Source of the DNA: Vibrio sp. UCD-FRSSP16_30
Lineage (GTDB): Bacteria; Pseudomonadota; Gammaproteobacteria; Enterobacterales; Vibrionaceae
Reading direction: 5' to 3'
Length of the DNA: 44,937 nt
Assembly: GCF_001676025.1 (NCBI RefSeq)
Contig: NZ_LZFW01000014.1
Location: forward strand, 1 to 44,937
Shown: piece after piece, positions 28,018 through 37,136 of the stretch
How positions within the stretch are numbered: position 1 is the stretch's first letter
How the letters are laid out: every line of letters begins with the position of its first letter
Position numbers and translations under genes: made by a program
The notes under the pieces: generated by a model
The model's database searches: none
Told to the model about the DNA's origin: nothing
Seen by the model: only the letters and a program-made list of their open reading frames with translations

Positions 28018-29201
28018 AATAATTTTTTTGTTTCTTGTATTACTCGATGTCTAGCTTCACCGAGATGTGGGTAGGAGTAGAATTTTTCCAAAGATTCTTT
28101 ATTATTAAACACATCTTTGACAGCTTGCACAAGTTGGTTAGATGCTAGATTTTTTGAACGTAGCAAATCAGCAAATTCGGAATAAATTCCTCTTTGTTTT
28201 TCATACGCATCAATTTCAACACATGAAAATAGAACCGGGCGACCAAGTACTGCAAAGTCAAATGCGATACTAGAAAAATCTGTGATCAGCAAATCATAGT
28301 GCTTTAACTCAGCATTTATGTCAGGACAAAGTAGAATATTGACTCCACTTGGTAAAGTATCGTCGCTGACGACATTCTGATTTAATGGATGAATAGAGAT
28401 GTCCACATCAATGCTATTATTGCGGCAATAACACATGAAATCAGGGTTCAAAACCTTAAAAACCCACTTTCTTGCATCATTCGTAGAAGCCTGCCAAGTC
28501 GGTGCATACAGTATTCTTTTATTGCCTTGATTGTAAAACGATTGTTCTGAAACACTATCTAAAATAACATCATGTCTTGGCATACCCGTTATAACGACAT
28601 TTTCAATCGGTACACAAAATGCTTGAGCCAAACATTGTTGGTTTTGTTGATTAACAGCACAAATCATGTTGTAACGGCTGAGTTTACGTTTCAACAAAAC
28701 CTTAAATAGTTGATTGAGGGTTTTAAACTTAGACGGGAATGGAGATGTCTCCTTCGAATCTAACAGTAATTTTTTTATAGGCACACCATGCCAAAGCTGT
28801 ACGATTTTTTTATTGACTAAAGTAAAGGCTGCAATATCATTCATTCCTGTAGCTAGCATAGCAACTCCTGCACGGTACTGATAAAACAAACCTTTTATGC
28901 TTAAGTAATAATAATGCTCATTCTGAGGCTGAATTCCAATATCTTCTTTATTTTTACTAATCCATATTGCTCGAACCGAAGGGTCTTTGATTTGGTGCAA
29001 ATAATCATATACGTATCTCGGGTTATCCTTGTAGCCATAGATATTACCAAAAACCCATATACGGTTATTTACAGGTATAAAAAAACACAGTGACTTACAC
29101 GGAAAACTTATCGCACCTAAGCATAGCTGCCAGATAAAACGTAGATACTTATTTTTAAAGTTAAGGCGCATATTATTTATACTTATTTTACAGTTAATCA
29201 C
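28014..29201 (-). CDS. CDP-glycerol:poly(glycerophosphate)-type glycerophosphotransferase
   Basis: A 395-residue single-domain TagB/TagF-family protein and the first gene of the operon. Motifs: IWVFGNIYGYKDNPRYVYDY (from residue 48), QLWHGVPIKKLLL with the conserved His138, and the donor-site LLITDFSSIAFDFAVLGRPV. The enzyme class transfers glycerol-phosphate from CDP-glycerol at the membrane face. A hydrophobic stretch around 22-42 may attach it to the membrane. The start is either the GTG at 29201 (AGG 4 bp upstream) or the ATG at 29171, and neither has an ideal ribosome site. An ops element lies about 90 bp upstream. Whether it primes or polymerises cannot be read from the sequence. Confidence 0.88.
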   Translation of the reverse strand: MINCKISINNMRLNFKNKYLRFIWQLCLGAISFPCKSLCFFIPVNNRIWVFGNIYGYKDNPRYVYDYLHQIKDPSVRAIWISKNKEDIGIQPQNEHYYYLSIKGLFYQYRAGVAMLATGMNDIAAFTLVNKKIVQLWHGVPIKKLLLDSKETSPFPSKFKTLNQLFKVLLKRKLSRYNMICAVNQQNQQCLAQAFCVPIENVVITGMPRHDVILDSVSEQSFYNQGNKRILYAPTWQASTNDARKWVFKVLNPDFMCYCRNNSIDVDISIHPLNQNVVSDDTLPSGVNILLCPDINAELKHYDLLITDFSSIAFDFAVLGRPVLFSCVEIDAYEKQRGIYSEFADLLRSKNLASNQLVQAVKDVFNNKESLEKFYSYPHLGEARHRVIQETKKLL

Positions 29202-29288
29202 TAACCTATCTCACGTAAGTTCCGCAGTCGGTAACACTTAAAGATAATTTTCTTTTTTCTACAATTTTCATCATGTGCCATCTTCGTC

Positions 29289-29302
29289 CACGCTACCGCC
29301 CC
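29289..29302 (-). promoter_or_regulatory. ops/JUMPstart element (RfaH recruitment)
   Basis: On the minus strand GGGGCGGTAGCGTG contains the 12-base ops core GGCGGTAGCGTG known from RfaH-controlled surface polysaccharide operons. It lies in the leader 88 bp upstream of the first gene at 29201, in the right orientation. RfaH binding would let polymerase read the 8.6-kb AT-rich operon to its end at 20594. No other copy was found in the window. Confidence 0.85.
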
Positions 29303-29877
29303 TAGATAACAAAGACTCCAGTGAATTTAAATTGCAAATTTTCAATAGATTATTCCATAGAACAGAGGTAAGTAACATATCCGAAAAATTGAACGGCTGA
29401 TTTTCAGTCTATTACTCAGGACTCTCTCTATACTAGAGACAAAATCCTAACCATAGCAAATAACAATTCGGGTCATTTGGCTAGCCATAGCATCATAACC
29501 AAAGTTCTCAAGTGTACAAATTGCACAAACCCTCATCGTTGCATTAAAAATCAACAACTTAAGATTAGAACAATTAAAACCGTTACTTTTATAAAGCGGT
29601 GAGTAACAACTAGTAACTCACGACAAGCACAATGAACCCCTATAAAAATACCTTATACACACCAAATTGCAACATTAAAAAAACAAACATAACTTCATTT
29701 TAATCAACAAGATATCGATTTATATTCAAAATCTCACACGTCCTCTTTAATTTCGAACATAAAATCGACAATATTTGATCACGTTCATAAAATTGTAAAA
29801 CAATGTTCCCATATCAGATTTGAAGTACCAAATATGGAGATCTACCGAAACATCGAAACTTTATTTCCGTCAGAAAC
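29303..29877. other. Long AT-rich leader/intergenic region
   Basis: About 575 bp with no convincing gene. It must hold the promoter of the ops-controlled operon. I saw only a weak inverted repeat (GTGAGT and ACTCAC near 29599-29620) and cannot place -10/-35 boxes with confidence. Confidence 0.5.
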
Positions 29878-29904
29878 AAAAAAAGCTTCTGATCTCTCAG
29901 AAGC
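29878..29904 (-). terminator. Rho-independent terminator after wecA
   Basis: On the minus strand GCTTCTGA and TCAGAAGC form a perfect 8-bp stem with a 4-nt loop, followed by seven T. It begins 37 bp past the wecA stop. Confidence 0.9.
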
Positions 29905-29940
29905 ATTCCTATCAATTCCACTATATTGTTAAATTAAAGA

Positions 29941-31017
29941 CTACTCTTCTAATCTCTTCCACTTCCTAACCATCTTAGCCAACTGGAACGAGTGCGTCAT
30001 CCAATAAGTATGACACAAGAAGCAAGCTACGATTGTATAGAACATGACATATTCTGGCACACTGAAATATTCACCTAGTAGACCTACTGTTGAGTACAGC
30101 ACTTGCACTAAACATATCAAGACCAATGATTCTCTTGAAGATAAGCCTATGCGCTGCATGATGTGGTGGAAGTGTTCACGATCTGGATGGAATGGTGAAT
30201 GACCTTTACGAATACGGCGGATCATGATTGCCATCATATCAATTAGAGGAACGGCAATTAACCAAAGAGCGGTTACGGGTCTTATTACATAGTGACCGTA
30301 ATGGGCCTGTGTACCACCGATGAGGATCCAAATAACGGTAAAGCCTATCATCATGCTTCCTGCATCACCCATGAACACCTTTCTCACTTTACCAAAGTAA
30401 CCTAGGTTAAATAGGATGAATGGGATAATGATGACAATTAGTACCAATAGGAAGTATGCCGGTAGCGTCAAACCATGTGCGAAAAAGACAACGGCCAATG
30501 AACTCAAGACAACCACCGTTAATCCACCCAATAACCCGTCTATACCATCAACCATGTTGAATGCATTAATAGCGCCTATTACGGCAAATAAAGTGACTAT
30601 TACATCTACATATTTTGGGAATTCCCAAACTCCAAAACCTAATGCATTGCCGATGTGTAAAAGTGTTAAATCAGTGTAATGAATCATTATCAGTGTCAGC
30701 ACAGCTTGAATACCCATGCGGAACTTATAACTAATATCAAAGCGATCGTCGGCAACGCCAATTAATACTAGCGCAGTTAAGCAGGCAGAAAACAAACTGG
30801 CATGCATAATTTGGCCAGCATTGAGGTACAAAAAGTACATGACAGTAATACAAATAGAGATGCCACCAACAAGTGGAACGCTACCTTGATGAAGCTTACG
30901 TGCATTGGGTTTATCCACCAGTCCTATAGCGTATCCAACTTTTCGCATGCAATACAGCACCGCAAGCGATAAAAAGAAGAACATTGATAACTCGATTAGG
31001 TAATCGAAGATGGACAT
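29941..31017 (-). CDS. wecA: Undecaprenyl-phosphate GlcNAc-1-phosphate transferase
   Basis: A 358-residue polytopic enzyme (about 11 membrane segments) that starts O-antigen or common-antigen chains by making Und-PP-GlcNAc. Conserved family motifs: Asp-Asp at 90-91 (VADDRFD), NMVDGIDGL (154-162), MGDAGS (216-221) and the His-rich loop HPDREHFHH near 275. The N-terminal DKPNARKLHQGSVPLVGG block is typical. The start ATG has AGG 8 bp upstream. A terminator follows, so it is likely expressed alone. It may provide the lipid primer for either glycan cluster, in competition with the PglC-like transferase at 17017. Confidence 0.93.
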   Translation of the reverse strand: MSIFDYLIELSMFFFLSLAVLYCMRKVGYAIGLVDKPNARKLHQGSVPLVGGISICITVMYFLYLNAGQIMHASLFSACLTALVLIGVADDRFDISYKFRMGIQAVLTLIMIHYTDLTLLHIGNALGFGVWEFPKYVDVIVTLFAVIGAINAFNMVDGIDGLLGGLTVVVLSSLAVVFFAHGLTLPAYFLLVLIVIIIPFILFNLGYFGKVRKVFMGDAGSMMIGFTVIWILIGGTQAHYGHYVIRPVTALWLIAVPLIDMMAIMIRRIRKGHSPFHPDREHFHHIMQRIGLSSRESLVLICLVQVLYSTVGLLGEYFSVPEYVMFYTIVACFLCHTYWMTHSFQLAKMVRKWKRLEE

Positions 31018-31540
31018 GATGTGAACCTACAAATATATGGGAATGGAAAATAACAAAGACAGACGTTTAATGCATCGAGCTTAATGGCTGAATGATTCGC
31101 TTGTCATACTAACAGACAATTATGACAAAAAATTGTCATAACACAGGTTTTTAGTAAAAAATAAGAAGGCAGTATTCGCTCGCTAAGGCGCAAAAACTTA
31201 GTTTCATATTGGAATGCACAATTTATAGGTGTGAACAAACACTTTTATATTTATTAATGAAGATAATGGAGCCATTAACTAGAATATATATTCAGATATA
31301 ACACATATAAATCACTGGCATTTAATCCCAAGAATTAATATTTAGCATCCCAATGACTGCAACTTTTTAATCGAAATGATCGTTAATTAGCTTTAATACC
31401 AAATTCAATCGCTTTAACAAAATGCATCACCTAATTGGTGACTACGCTCATTGTTGTAAACTGAATGCGTTGTAGCACAACATCAGCAATACGAATAACA
31501 ACTTGAATAATTATCGAAGTAATACTTTAGGATAATAATA
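31018..31540. other. Intergenic region without gene
   Basis: 523 bp between galU and wecA. No open frame with family character, no RNA gene recognised. Only a small palindrome (TCACC-taatt-GGTGA near 31427) was seen. Confidence 0.5.
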
Positions 31541-32407
31541 TTAAAGCTTCTTTGTAGAAGACTTATTAATACTCACTTTACTTCCCTTTAAATAAACATG
31601 TTCATAGCAGTAATTGGTCGCATCTATATACCCTTCTACACTGCCGCAATCAAAACGTTTACCTTTGAATTTATACGCGATAACACAACCAGATTGAGCC
31701 TGTTTGAGAAGTGCATCTGTGATTTGAATTTCACCACCTTTGCCAGGCTCTGTCTCTTCCAAAATATCAAAGATATCTGGCGTTAAGATATAGCGACCAA
31801 TGATCGCAAGATTACTTGGTGCACTGCCTTGCTCTGGCTTTTCAACCATATCAGTGATGCGTATAAGATCATCACTCAAATGCTCACCGGCTATTACCCC
31901 ATACTTATGAGTTTCAGATTCAGGCACCTCTTCCACTGCGACAATCGAGCAACGAAACTGTCGAAACAGCGCTGCCATTTGCTCAAGCACACCTTGACTT
32001 TCGTTAATACATAAATCATCAGCCAGCACTACAGCAAATGGGTTATCACCCACTAATTCTTTACCTGTTAAAATGGCGTGACCTAAACCTTTCATCTCAC
32101 GCTGACGAATAAAGGTGTAATGCGCCGAGTCAATCAATGAACGGATATCATCAAGTAACGGTTCTTTATTAGTATCTTGAATTTGATGCTCAAGCTCATA
32201 GTTTTTATCAAAGTGATCCATGAGTGAACTTTTGCCACGGCCAGTAACGACCGCCATGCTAGTCATGCCAGCTTGGATAGCTTCATCAACGCCGTATTCA
32301 ATTAACGGTTTGTTGACGATAGGCATCATTTCTTTTGGCATTGATTTAGTTGCAGGCAAAAAGCGGGTACCGTAGCCCGCCGCAGGGAATAAACAGTGTT
32401 TAATCAT
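31541..32407 (-). CDS. galU: UTP-glucose-1-phosphate uridylyltransferase
   Basis: A 288-residue cytoplasmic enzyme producing UDP-glucose, the common precursor for UDP-glucuronate and many glycans. The N-terminal signature PAAGYGTRFLPATKSMPKEM carries the nucleotide-binding loop, and VEKPEQGSAPSNLAIIGRY and the GGEIQITDAL block are typical of bacterial GalU. The length is normal. It is followed 188 bp upstream (on the same strand) by ugd, which uses its product. It shares the ABC-type glycan loci's need for UDP-sugars, and with malP supplying glucose-1-phosphate it links maltodextrin use to polysaccharide synthesis. Confidence 0.95.
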   Translation of the reverse strand: MIKHCLFPAAGYGTRFLPATKSMPKEMMPIVNKPLIEYGVDEAIQAGMTSMAVVTGRGKSSLMDHFDKNYELEHQIQDTNKEPLLDDIRSLIDSAHYTFIRQREMKGLGHAILTGKELVGDNPFAVVLADDLCINESQGVLEQMAALFRQFRCSIVAVEEVPESETHKYGVIAGEHLSDDLIRITDMVEKPEQGSAPSNLAIIGRYILTPDIFDILEETEPGKGGEIQITDALLKQAQSGCVIAYKFKGKRFDCGSVEGYIDATNYCYEHVYLKGSKVSINKSSTKKL

Positions 32408-32596
32408 AGATAACTCTTAATAATAGTATTGTTTTAAACGAGCCCTATTGTGAGCTCTATTTATTAGTAAACATTCTTGGTGTTCACTTTACTAGCACAT
32501 AAAAATCGTGAATGGATAATTTAGAACTAGGAATAGTCTATTCGATGAATGTCTAGACAATAAATTTAAAGCCTAGACATTGTATTGAATTAACAC

Positions 32597-33763
32597 TTAA
32601 TCACTGCCAAATAAGTCACGAGTGTACACTTTTTCGGCAACGTCTTTGATTTCATTTACCATGCGGTTAGAAACGATGACATCACAGCTTGATTTGAACT
32701 CTTCAAATGATTTGATGACTTTTGAATTGAAGAATGTAGCCTCATCCAAGACTGGTTCGTACACAACAACTTCAATGCCTTTGGCTTTAAGGCGTTTCAT
32801 AATTCCCTGAATGCTAGAAGCTCTAAAATTGTCAGAACCAGACTTCATGATCAAACGATAGATACCTACAACTTTAGGGTTACGCTTTAAAATAGAATCC
32901 GCCACAAAGTCTTTACGAGTAGTGTTTGAATCTACGATTGCACCAATAATATTATTTGGCACATCTGCATAGTTTGCACGCAGCTGTTTGGTATCTTTAG
33001 GTAAGCAATAACCACCATAACCAAATGATGGGTTATTGTAATGGTTACCAATACGGGGATCTAAACCAACCCCCTCAATGATTTGACGAGCATCTAATCC
33101 TAATGATTCAGCATAACTGTCCAGTTCATTAAAATAAGACACCCTCATTGCTAAATAAGTATTGGAGAATAATTTAATCCCCTCGGCTTCAGTTGAATCA
33201 GTAAACAAGACTTTTATGTCTTCTTTTATTGCACCTTCAACTAGGAGATCGGCAAAGACTTTTGCGCGTTCACTTTGCTCACCAACGATAATGCGAGAGG
33301 GATGCAAATTATCATACAAAGCACGACCTTCACGTAAAAACTCAGGAGAAAAGATTAAATTATCACAGCCTAATTCCTCTGTAATACGAGCTGTATAACC
33401 AACAGGCACCGTGGACTTAATGACCATAATGGCACTTGGATTAAATTCCATAACGTCTTTAATTACAGCCTCGACGGAAGACGTATTAAAGTAGTTGGTT
33501 TCGGGGTCATAATCCGTAGGAGTAGCAATCACGACATACACGGCGTCACTGTAGGCTAATTTTTGATCTAAAGTAGCGGTAAAGTTTAAATCTTTATTCG
33601 CTAAGAAATCTGATATTTCTGCATCTACTATAGGTGATTGTCTATTATTTAGAAGATCAATTTTCTCTTCAATAATATCTACAGCAGTAACTTGGTGGTT
33701 TTGAGATAACAACATGGCATTGGAAAGACCAACGTATCCTGTTCCGGCGATTGCAATTTTCAT
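32597..33763 (-). CDS. ugd: UDP-glucose 6-dehydrogenase
   Basis: A 388-residue cytoplasmic enzyme oxidising UDP-glucose to UDP-glucuronate with two NAD+. The Rossmann motif GTGYVG is at 7-12, and the catalytic Cys253 lies in [17 protein letters not shown]. The length is that of the short bacterial Ugd class. It stands upstream of galU on the same strand with a 189-bp gap, so it may have a shared or separate promoter. UDP-glucuronate could be a building block of either glycan, or of further sugars whose genes are not in the window. Confidence 0.95.
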   Translation of the reverse strand: MKIAIAGTGYVGLSNAMLLSQNHQVTAVDIIEEKIDLLNNRQSPIVDAEISDFLANKDLNFTATLDQKLAYSDAVYVVIATPTDYDPETNYFNTSSVEAVIKDVMEFNPSAIMVIKSTVPVGYTARITEELGCDNLIFSPEFLREGRALYDNLHPSRIIVGEQSERAKVFADLLVEGAIKEDIKVLFTDSTEAEGIKLFSNTYLAMRVSYFNELDSYAESLGLDARQIIEGVGLDPRIGNHYNNPSFGYGGYCLPKDTKQLRANYADVPNNIIGAIVDSNTTRKDFVADSILKRNPKVVGIYRLIMKSGSDNFRASSIQGIMKRLKAKGIEVVVYEPVLDEATFFNSKVIKSFEEFKSSCDVIVSNRMVNEIKDVAEKVYTRDLFGSD

Positions 33764-34008
33764 TTTTACCTACTTAACAGCAGACTTAACAGCCTGCAAA
33801 TATTTCTGAATTATTATTTTTAGGATCACAAAGTCCAATTTTTCAATCTTAAATACTGTGAAGTTCAATAATTATTCTTAATAAGAATCATCCACAATCT
33901 CAAAACAAGCCACACCAAAATTCCATATCATCATACAATGAATCTGAGGATCTTAAGGGATGAATTGTAGTGGCATAGTGAATTTGGCCACCTGATTAGA
34001 GGTGTTAG

Positions 34009-34851
34009 CACGGAAATCGCATGAACATCACCGTTATGCAACGCTTCCGAGAACCTTACTTAGGTAGTTTTCATCCATCGCACACATCATTCGTTTGCGC
34101 GTGATACCACCTTTAAAACTTTTTTCATCTTTTAAAAGGTTCAAACAAGCCTGCCTGATCCTTGAAAAAGCCTCTGCTCGATCATCAACTCGAATGCGAC
34201 AAGCGTCCTCTTTAAATGCCATGTCTAACTGCCAATGCATAGCTTCTACGCCCCAATGTGCGCGGGTTGCATTATGAAGCTCTTCTGCTGTTAAATCTTT
34301 AGAGCTGAGATTTATCATAAGAGCCGCGAACCGTTTTTCCGTCAATCGCAATAACTTCCCCATCAGTGAGCTGATGACACTCTTTCATCCATTCTACAAA
34401 AGCTCTCTGCATTGCATTCGGACTAATCATTCCCATTACTCTCACTACCGTATCAGCTGAAGGAATACCTGTTTCAATATCACCATAATGTTTCAAAAAA
34501 CTCAATCGTATTTCACCGAAATCGCTAATGCCTTCCCAGGTATCTTGACCTGATAAAACACCACAAATTGTCAGCAAAATAATATCGGACAATTTATGAT
34601 TAACTTTTGCAGCTTGGCGGTAATCTTTAATCGCTGAGAAGTGCAAAAATGGATTGGTGATTTTTGTCATTGTCTGGCTCCAAATGAATATGAAGCTATT
34701 AGACAACAATCAAAATGATCTACAATCTGATCCTTTATTAAGCAATACAGATGTGACGTATGTGATGAAATAAGTAATAAATGGACTAGTATTTGAAAAA
34801 TTTTCGCTGGCTTAACCCTTTAAAAATGGGAATGTTCATGCGATTTCCCTG
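34009..34851 (-). mobile_element. ISAs1-family element, internally deleted (copy 1)
   Basis: Terminal inverted repeats are CACGGAAATCGCATGAACAT at 34009-34028 and CAGGGAAATCGCATGAACAT (minus strand) at 34832-34851, with one mismatch. The 843-bp unit is too short for an intact element (about 1.2 kb). No flanking target duplication is seen. It is inserted within an IS66 tnpA gene. The first 300 bases are identical to copy 2 at 44541-44840. Confidence 0.88.
34034..34670 (-). pseudogene. ISAs1-family transposase, internal deletion and frameshift
   Basis: The N-terminal 130 residues from the ATG at 34670 (MTKITNPFLHFSAIKDYRQ...) run to AIDGKTVRGSYDKS, the first DDE region of H-repeat/ISAs1 transposases. 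The frame then stops just past the deletion junction. The C-terminal part ([19 protein letters not shown]... to the stop at 34034) is in another frame. Compared with intact family members roughly 150 residues between SYDKS and the conserved ISS-(K/A)DLTAE block are missing, so the protein is inactive. The junction falls at TCAGCTCT near 34302-34308, the same base where copy 2 diverges. Confidence 0.85.
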
Positions 34852-35035
34852 GATTTGATAGTTAATGCCACTATCGAGGCAAAACTGTTTAATCGTCAAG
34901 TTGCTGTTTAGTTGCTGCTCAAGTATCTGAGCCCAGTGATGACGTTTTTGTTCTTGATTCATAATATCTCCTTTGAAAAAGATACTATGACGAAGCTAGA
35001 TTTCTATTGATAGGTGGGTTTCGTTAACCGCTTAC
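34852..35035 (-). mobile_element. IS66-family left end with truncated tnpA
   Basis: Minus strand: GTAAGCGGTTAACGAAACCC at 35035 downward is an IS66-type terminal repeat. An AAGGAG ribosome site then precedes an ATG at 34962 that opens a 37-residue fragment (MNQEQKRHHWAQILEQQLNS and FCLDSGINYQ), matching the N-terminus of IS66 TnpA accessory proteins. The gene is cut by the ISAs1 end at 34851, and the rest of the IS66 element is not found on the other side, so the left flank was lost or rearranged. Confidence 0.75.
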
Positions 35036-35117
35036 ATGTCTTGAACAGAGATTTGTGTTGAACGCGCTTGAGTCATCTTAATCACCTGTGGTTGATATTC
35101 ATACAGATAACATAAGC

Positions 35118-35411
35118 CTAGTTGGTGATAAAAGAGGCGTCAAATACATGGGTGTCCTGTATTTTAATCCTCTGGGTGAAAGCACCATTTAATTGACGCA
35201 TACCCTTACTAAGATTACCAACAGGAGTTTCAATTAATAAATGATTAATCATTAAGCAATAGGCATGTAGAACCCAATTAAAACGCTCACACACTTCATC
35301 AAGAACACTTAAATAGAGGCTGAAATCGTCATCTTGTAAGAATATCCAATTTCGTTCGTTACCGCGCGCAGTCACACGATATAGCGCGCCAGCAAACTCT
35401 ACCTCAAAGGT
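35118..35411 (-). pseudogene. REP-associated tyrosine transposase (RAYT/Y1-type), broken
   Basis: The open frame translates to EFAGALYRVTARGNERN, then FNWVLHAYCLMINHLLIETP and NLSKGMRQLNGAFTQR, the N-terminal half of a RAYT (Y1/HUH, TnpA_REP) protein. The normal MxNHxHLLIET motif lacks the second His pair here (two residues missing), so the HUH metal site is lost. No start codon is left (an in-frame stop is at 35412), and the C-terminal half is missing. The flank at about 35540-35580 shows no gene. Confidence 0.75.
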
Positions 35412-35853
35412 CTACTCAAAATCATCACCCAATCTAACCAACAACAATCATAGCTATCGGATTAGCTTAGATAAAAAAATACAACAGCAGACCAATCTGC
35501 GACTCACCTCAAACCAAATAGCACTCAATTCCATCTCCAGCGCAAAATGAAAAACCTGACCCCAGTGGTTTTGTTGGTGTCCGAATCGAGTTTAGTCCTA
35601 TTTCTCGCAACCCGTTTAATTCTTCTTCAAGAAAAACTTGAATTCATTTATTAACGCTGGCTCTAGTTACCTAAGAAACTTAGCAATCTGAATACGAAAG
35701 TATCCGACTTTGAAATGAACAAGAGCCAGCGACTTAATTTACATTTGGGTGGCTTTTTTCAGTCTCGCAACTTTTTAAGTCGATGTCGTTAAGACTATCC
35801 TTAACGACTTCTTACTGTGGCTTTAAAACTTAACAAAAGAAAAACATACTGAG
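35412..35853. other. Gene-free spacer with two inverted repeats
   Basis: 442 bp, no gene seen. CGCTGGCTCT (35655-35664) and AGAGCCAGCG (35722-35731) form a 10-bp inverted repeat with a 57-base interval. GTCGTTAAG (35785-35793) and CTTAACGAC (35800-35808) form a 9-bp hairpin that could end transcripts of the second glycan cluster, though no U-run follows on the minus strand. Confidence 0.5.
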
Positions 35854-36606
35854 TCACTTCCTAAATACAGCTCTATACGCATAAAAAAGGAAACAACTAA
35901 TTGATGTTGGTAAGTCTAGACCTTCTATCTCTCTGTAAATCTGCCATTGTCGCTTCGCTTTATTAAACTTGTTTCTTGAAATTGAATTTGGAAGAACTGA
36001 ATATTTTGTCAAAATTTCATTTATAGGATAAGCTTTTCCCCCTAGGCGTAAAATACTCAACCAATAAGCATAGTCTTGACCGGTACGTATAAGTGGCATC
36101 CGTATATCTGATATCAGTTCCCGCTTTAAAACTACAGTAGAACAACCAAGAGTAGCTTTCTTTTTAAGCATATCTTTGTAATCTAGTTCCGCGGTTAAAT
36201 GTGTATCAACGGTACTAATATGACGTTTATCTGAATCTACCATTTCAAAAGCCGTAAAGGTAAAACTAAGACATTTTTCTTCCATCAATTTTATTTGTGT
36301 AGATAATTTCGACGGTTCCCAAGCGTCATCACTGTCGATAAATGCAATATACTTACCACTAGCCCTATCAATCGATTGATTTCGAGAAACTGCTGCACCT
36401 GAATTTATTTCATTTCGATTAATAAGTATTCTATAGTCCTTCTTAGAAAGCCCCTTTAACATAGAATAAGTATCATCTGTTGAACAGTCATCTGTAACTA
36501 ACCATTCCCAGTTAGCGTAGTTTTGTGATAATATAGACTCATATGTCTTTTCAAGCGTCTTTTCACTATTATATGTTGGTGTAATAATCGAAACTAATGC
36601 TTCCAT
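35854..36606 (-). CDS. Glycosyltransferase family 2
   Basis: A 250-residue GT-A glycosyltransferase. SIITPTYNSEKTLEKTYES, the nucleotide-contacting VTDDCSTDDT and the metal-binding FIDSDDAWEP are present in the expected order. No membrane anchor is seen, although the C-terminal tail is hydrophobic and basic. It is the last gene of the second cluster and begins directly at the stop of the broken acyltransferase gene. Its size and motifs resemble WcaA/WfgD-type O-antigen transferases; the donor sugar is unknown. Confidence 0.88.
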   Translation of the reverse strand: MEALVSIITPTYNSEKTLEKTYESILSQNYANWEWLVTDDCSTDDTYSMLKGLSKKDYRILINRNEINSGAAVSRNQSIDRASGKYIAFIDSDDAWEPSKLSTQIKLMEEKCLSFTFTAFEMVDSDKRHISTVDTHLTAELDYKDMLKKKATLGCSTVVLKRELISDIRMPLIRTGQDYAYWLSILRLGGKAYPINEILTKYSVLPNSISRNKFNKAKRQWQIYREIEGLDLPTSISCFLFYAYRAVFRK

Positions 36607-37045
36607 CTAATCTCCTGATTGACCTATTCTAGAAGTAGAGTAATATCTGTCACTTGTGTATCTGTTTACTTTTATACTTCCGATCTTTTTAGCAGGAACA
36701 TCGACATAAGTCGAATTAGCAGATAAATCTTTTATGACTACTGAACCTGCGCCTATAATTACATCATTTCCAATGTTTACTCGCTCATCGATATAAACAC
36801 CGGACCCGATATATATAATGTCCAATCACAGCACTAAAACTGGCATTGGATCAAATTTTAATACTATTATTAATAAATATACCATGTGCATGACCAAAAT
36901 ATAAAATTGGACCAATATCTACTGACAAAGGTATGTAAATCGGATACTTCTTCCTTAATCTAAAGAGTTTCCAACGAACGATAGCTTTAAGAATTGTGCT
37001 TTTTAAACTCAAATCAAAAAGAATACAATAACCAGTTTCGGTCAT
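36607..37045 (-). pseudogene. Serine-acetyltransferase-like hexapeptide acyltransferase, disrupted
   Basis: The N-terminal part (from ATG 37045, MTETGYCILF...) runs to FGHAHGIFINNSIKI, then meets a TGA where family members have Gly. The frame continues past this stop as SNASFSA and a shortened VIGH. A frameshift follows near 36826, after which left-handed beta-helix repeats resume in the second frame (YIGSGVYIDERVNIGNDVIIGAGSVV type) to the stop at 36607. The total resembles CysE/WbbJ-like O-acetyltransferases of glycan loci. At least two lesions and a likely short deletion make it nonfunctional unless the assembly is wrong. Confidence 0.75.
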
Positions 37046-37136
37046 AAAGCTTTTAAAAATGCAAAAAACTGGCTTCTCGACTATATCTATTCAGATCGCT
37101 AGTGATTAGACCGATAACTAGTTTTAATTTCACCTC

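Noticed and set aside
33966..34005. TGTAGTGGCATAGTG-type sequence resembling an IS3-like terminal repeat left of ISAs1 copy 1
   Set aside because: No matching partner end or transposase fragment was found in the window, so the assignment cannot be supported.
35655..35731. Inverted repeat that might be an integron attC site
   Set aside because: Lacks the conserved GTTRRRY/RYYYAAC ends and no cassette structure surrounds it.
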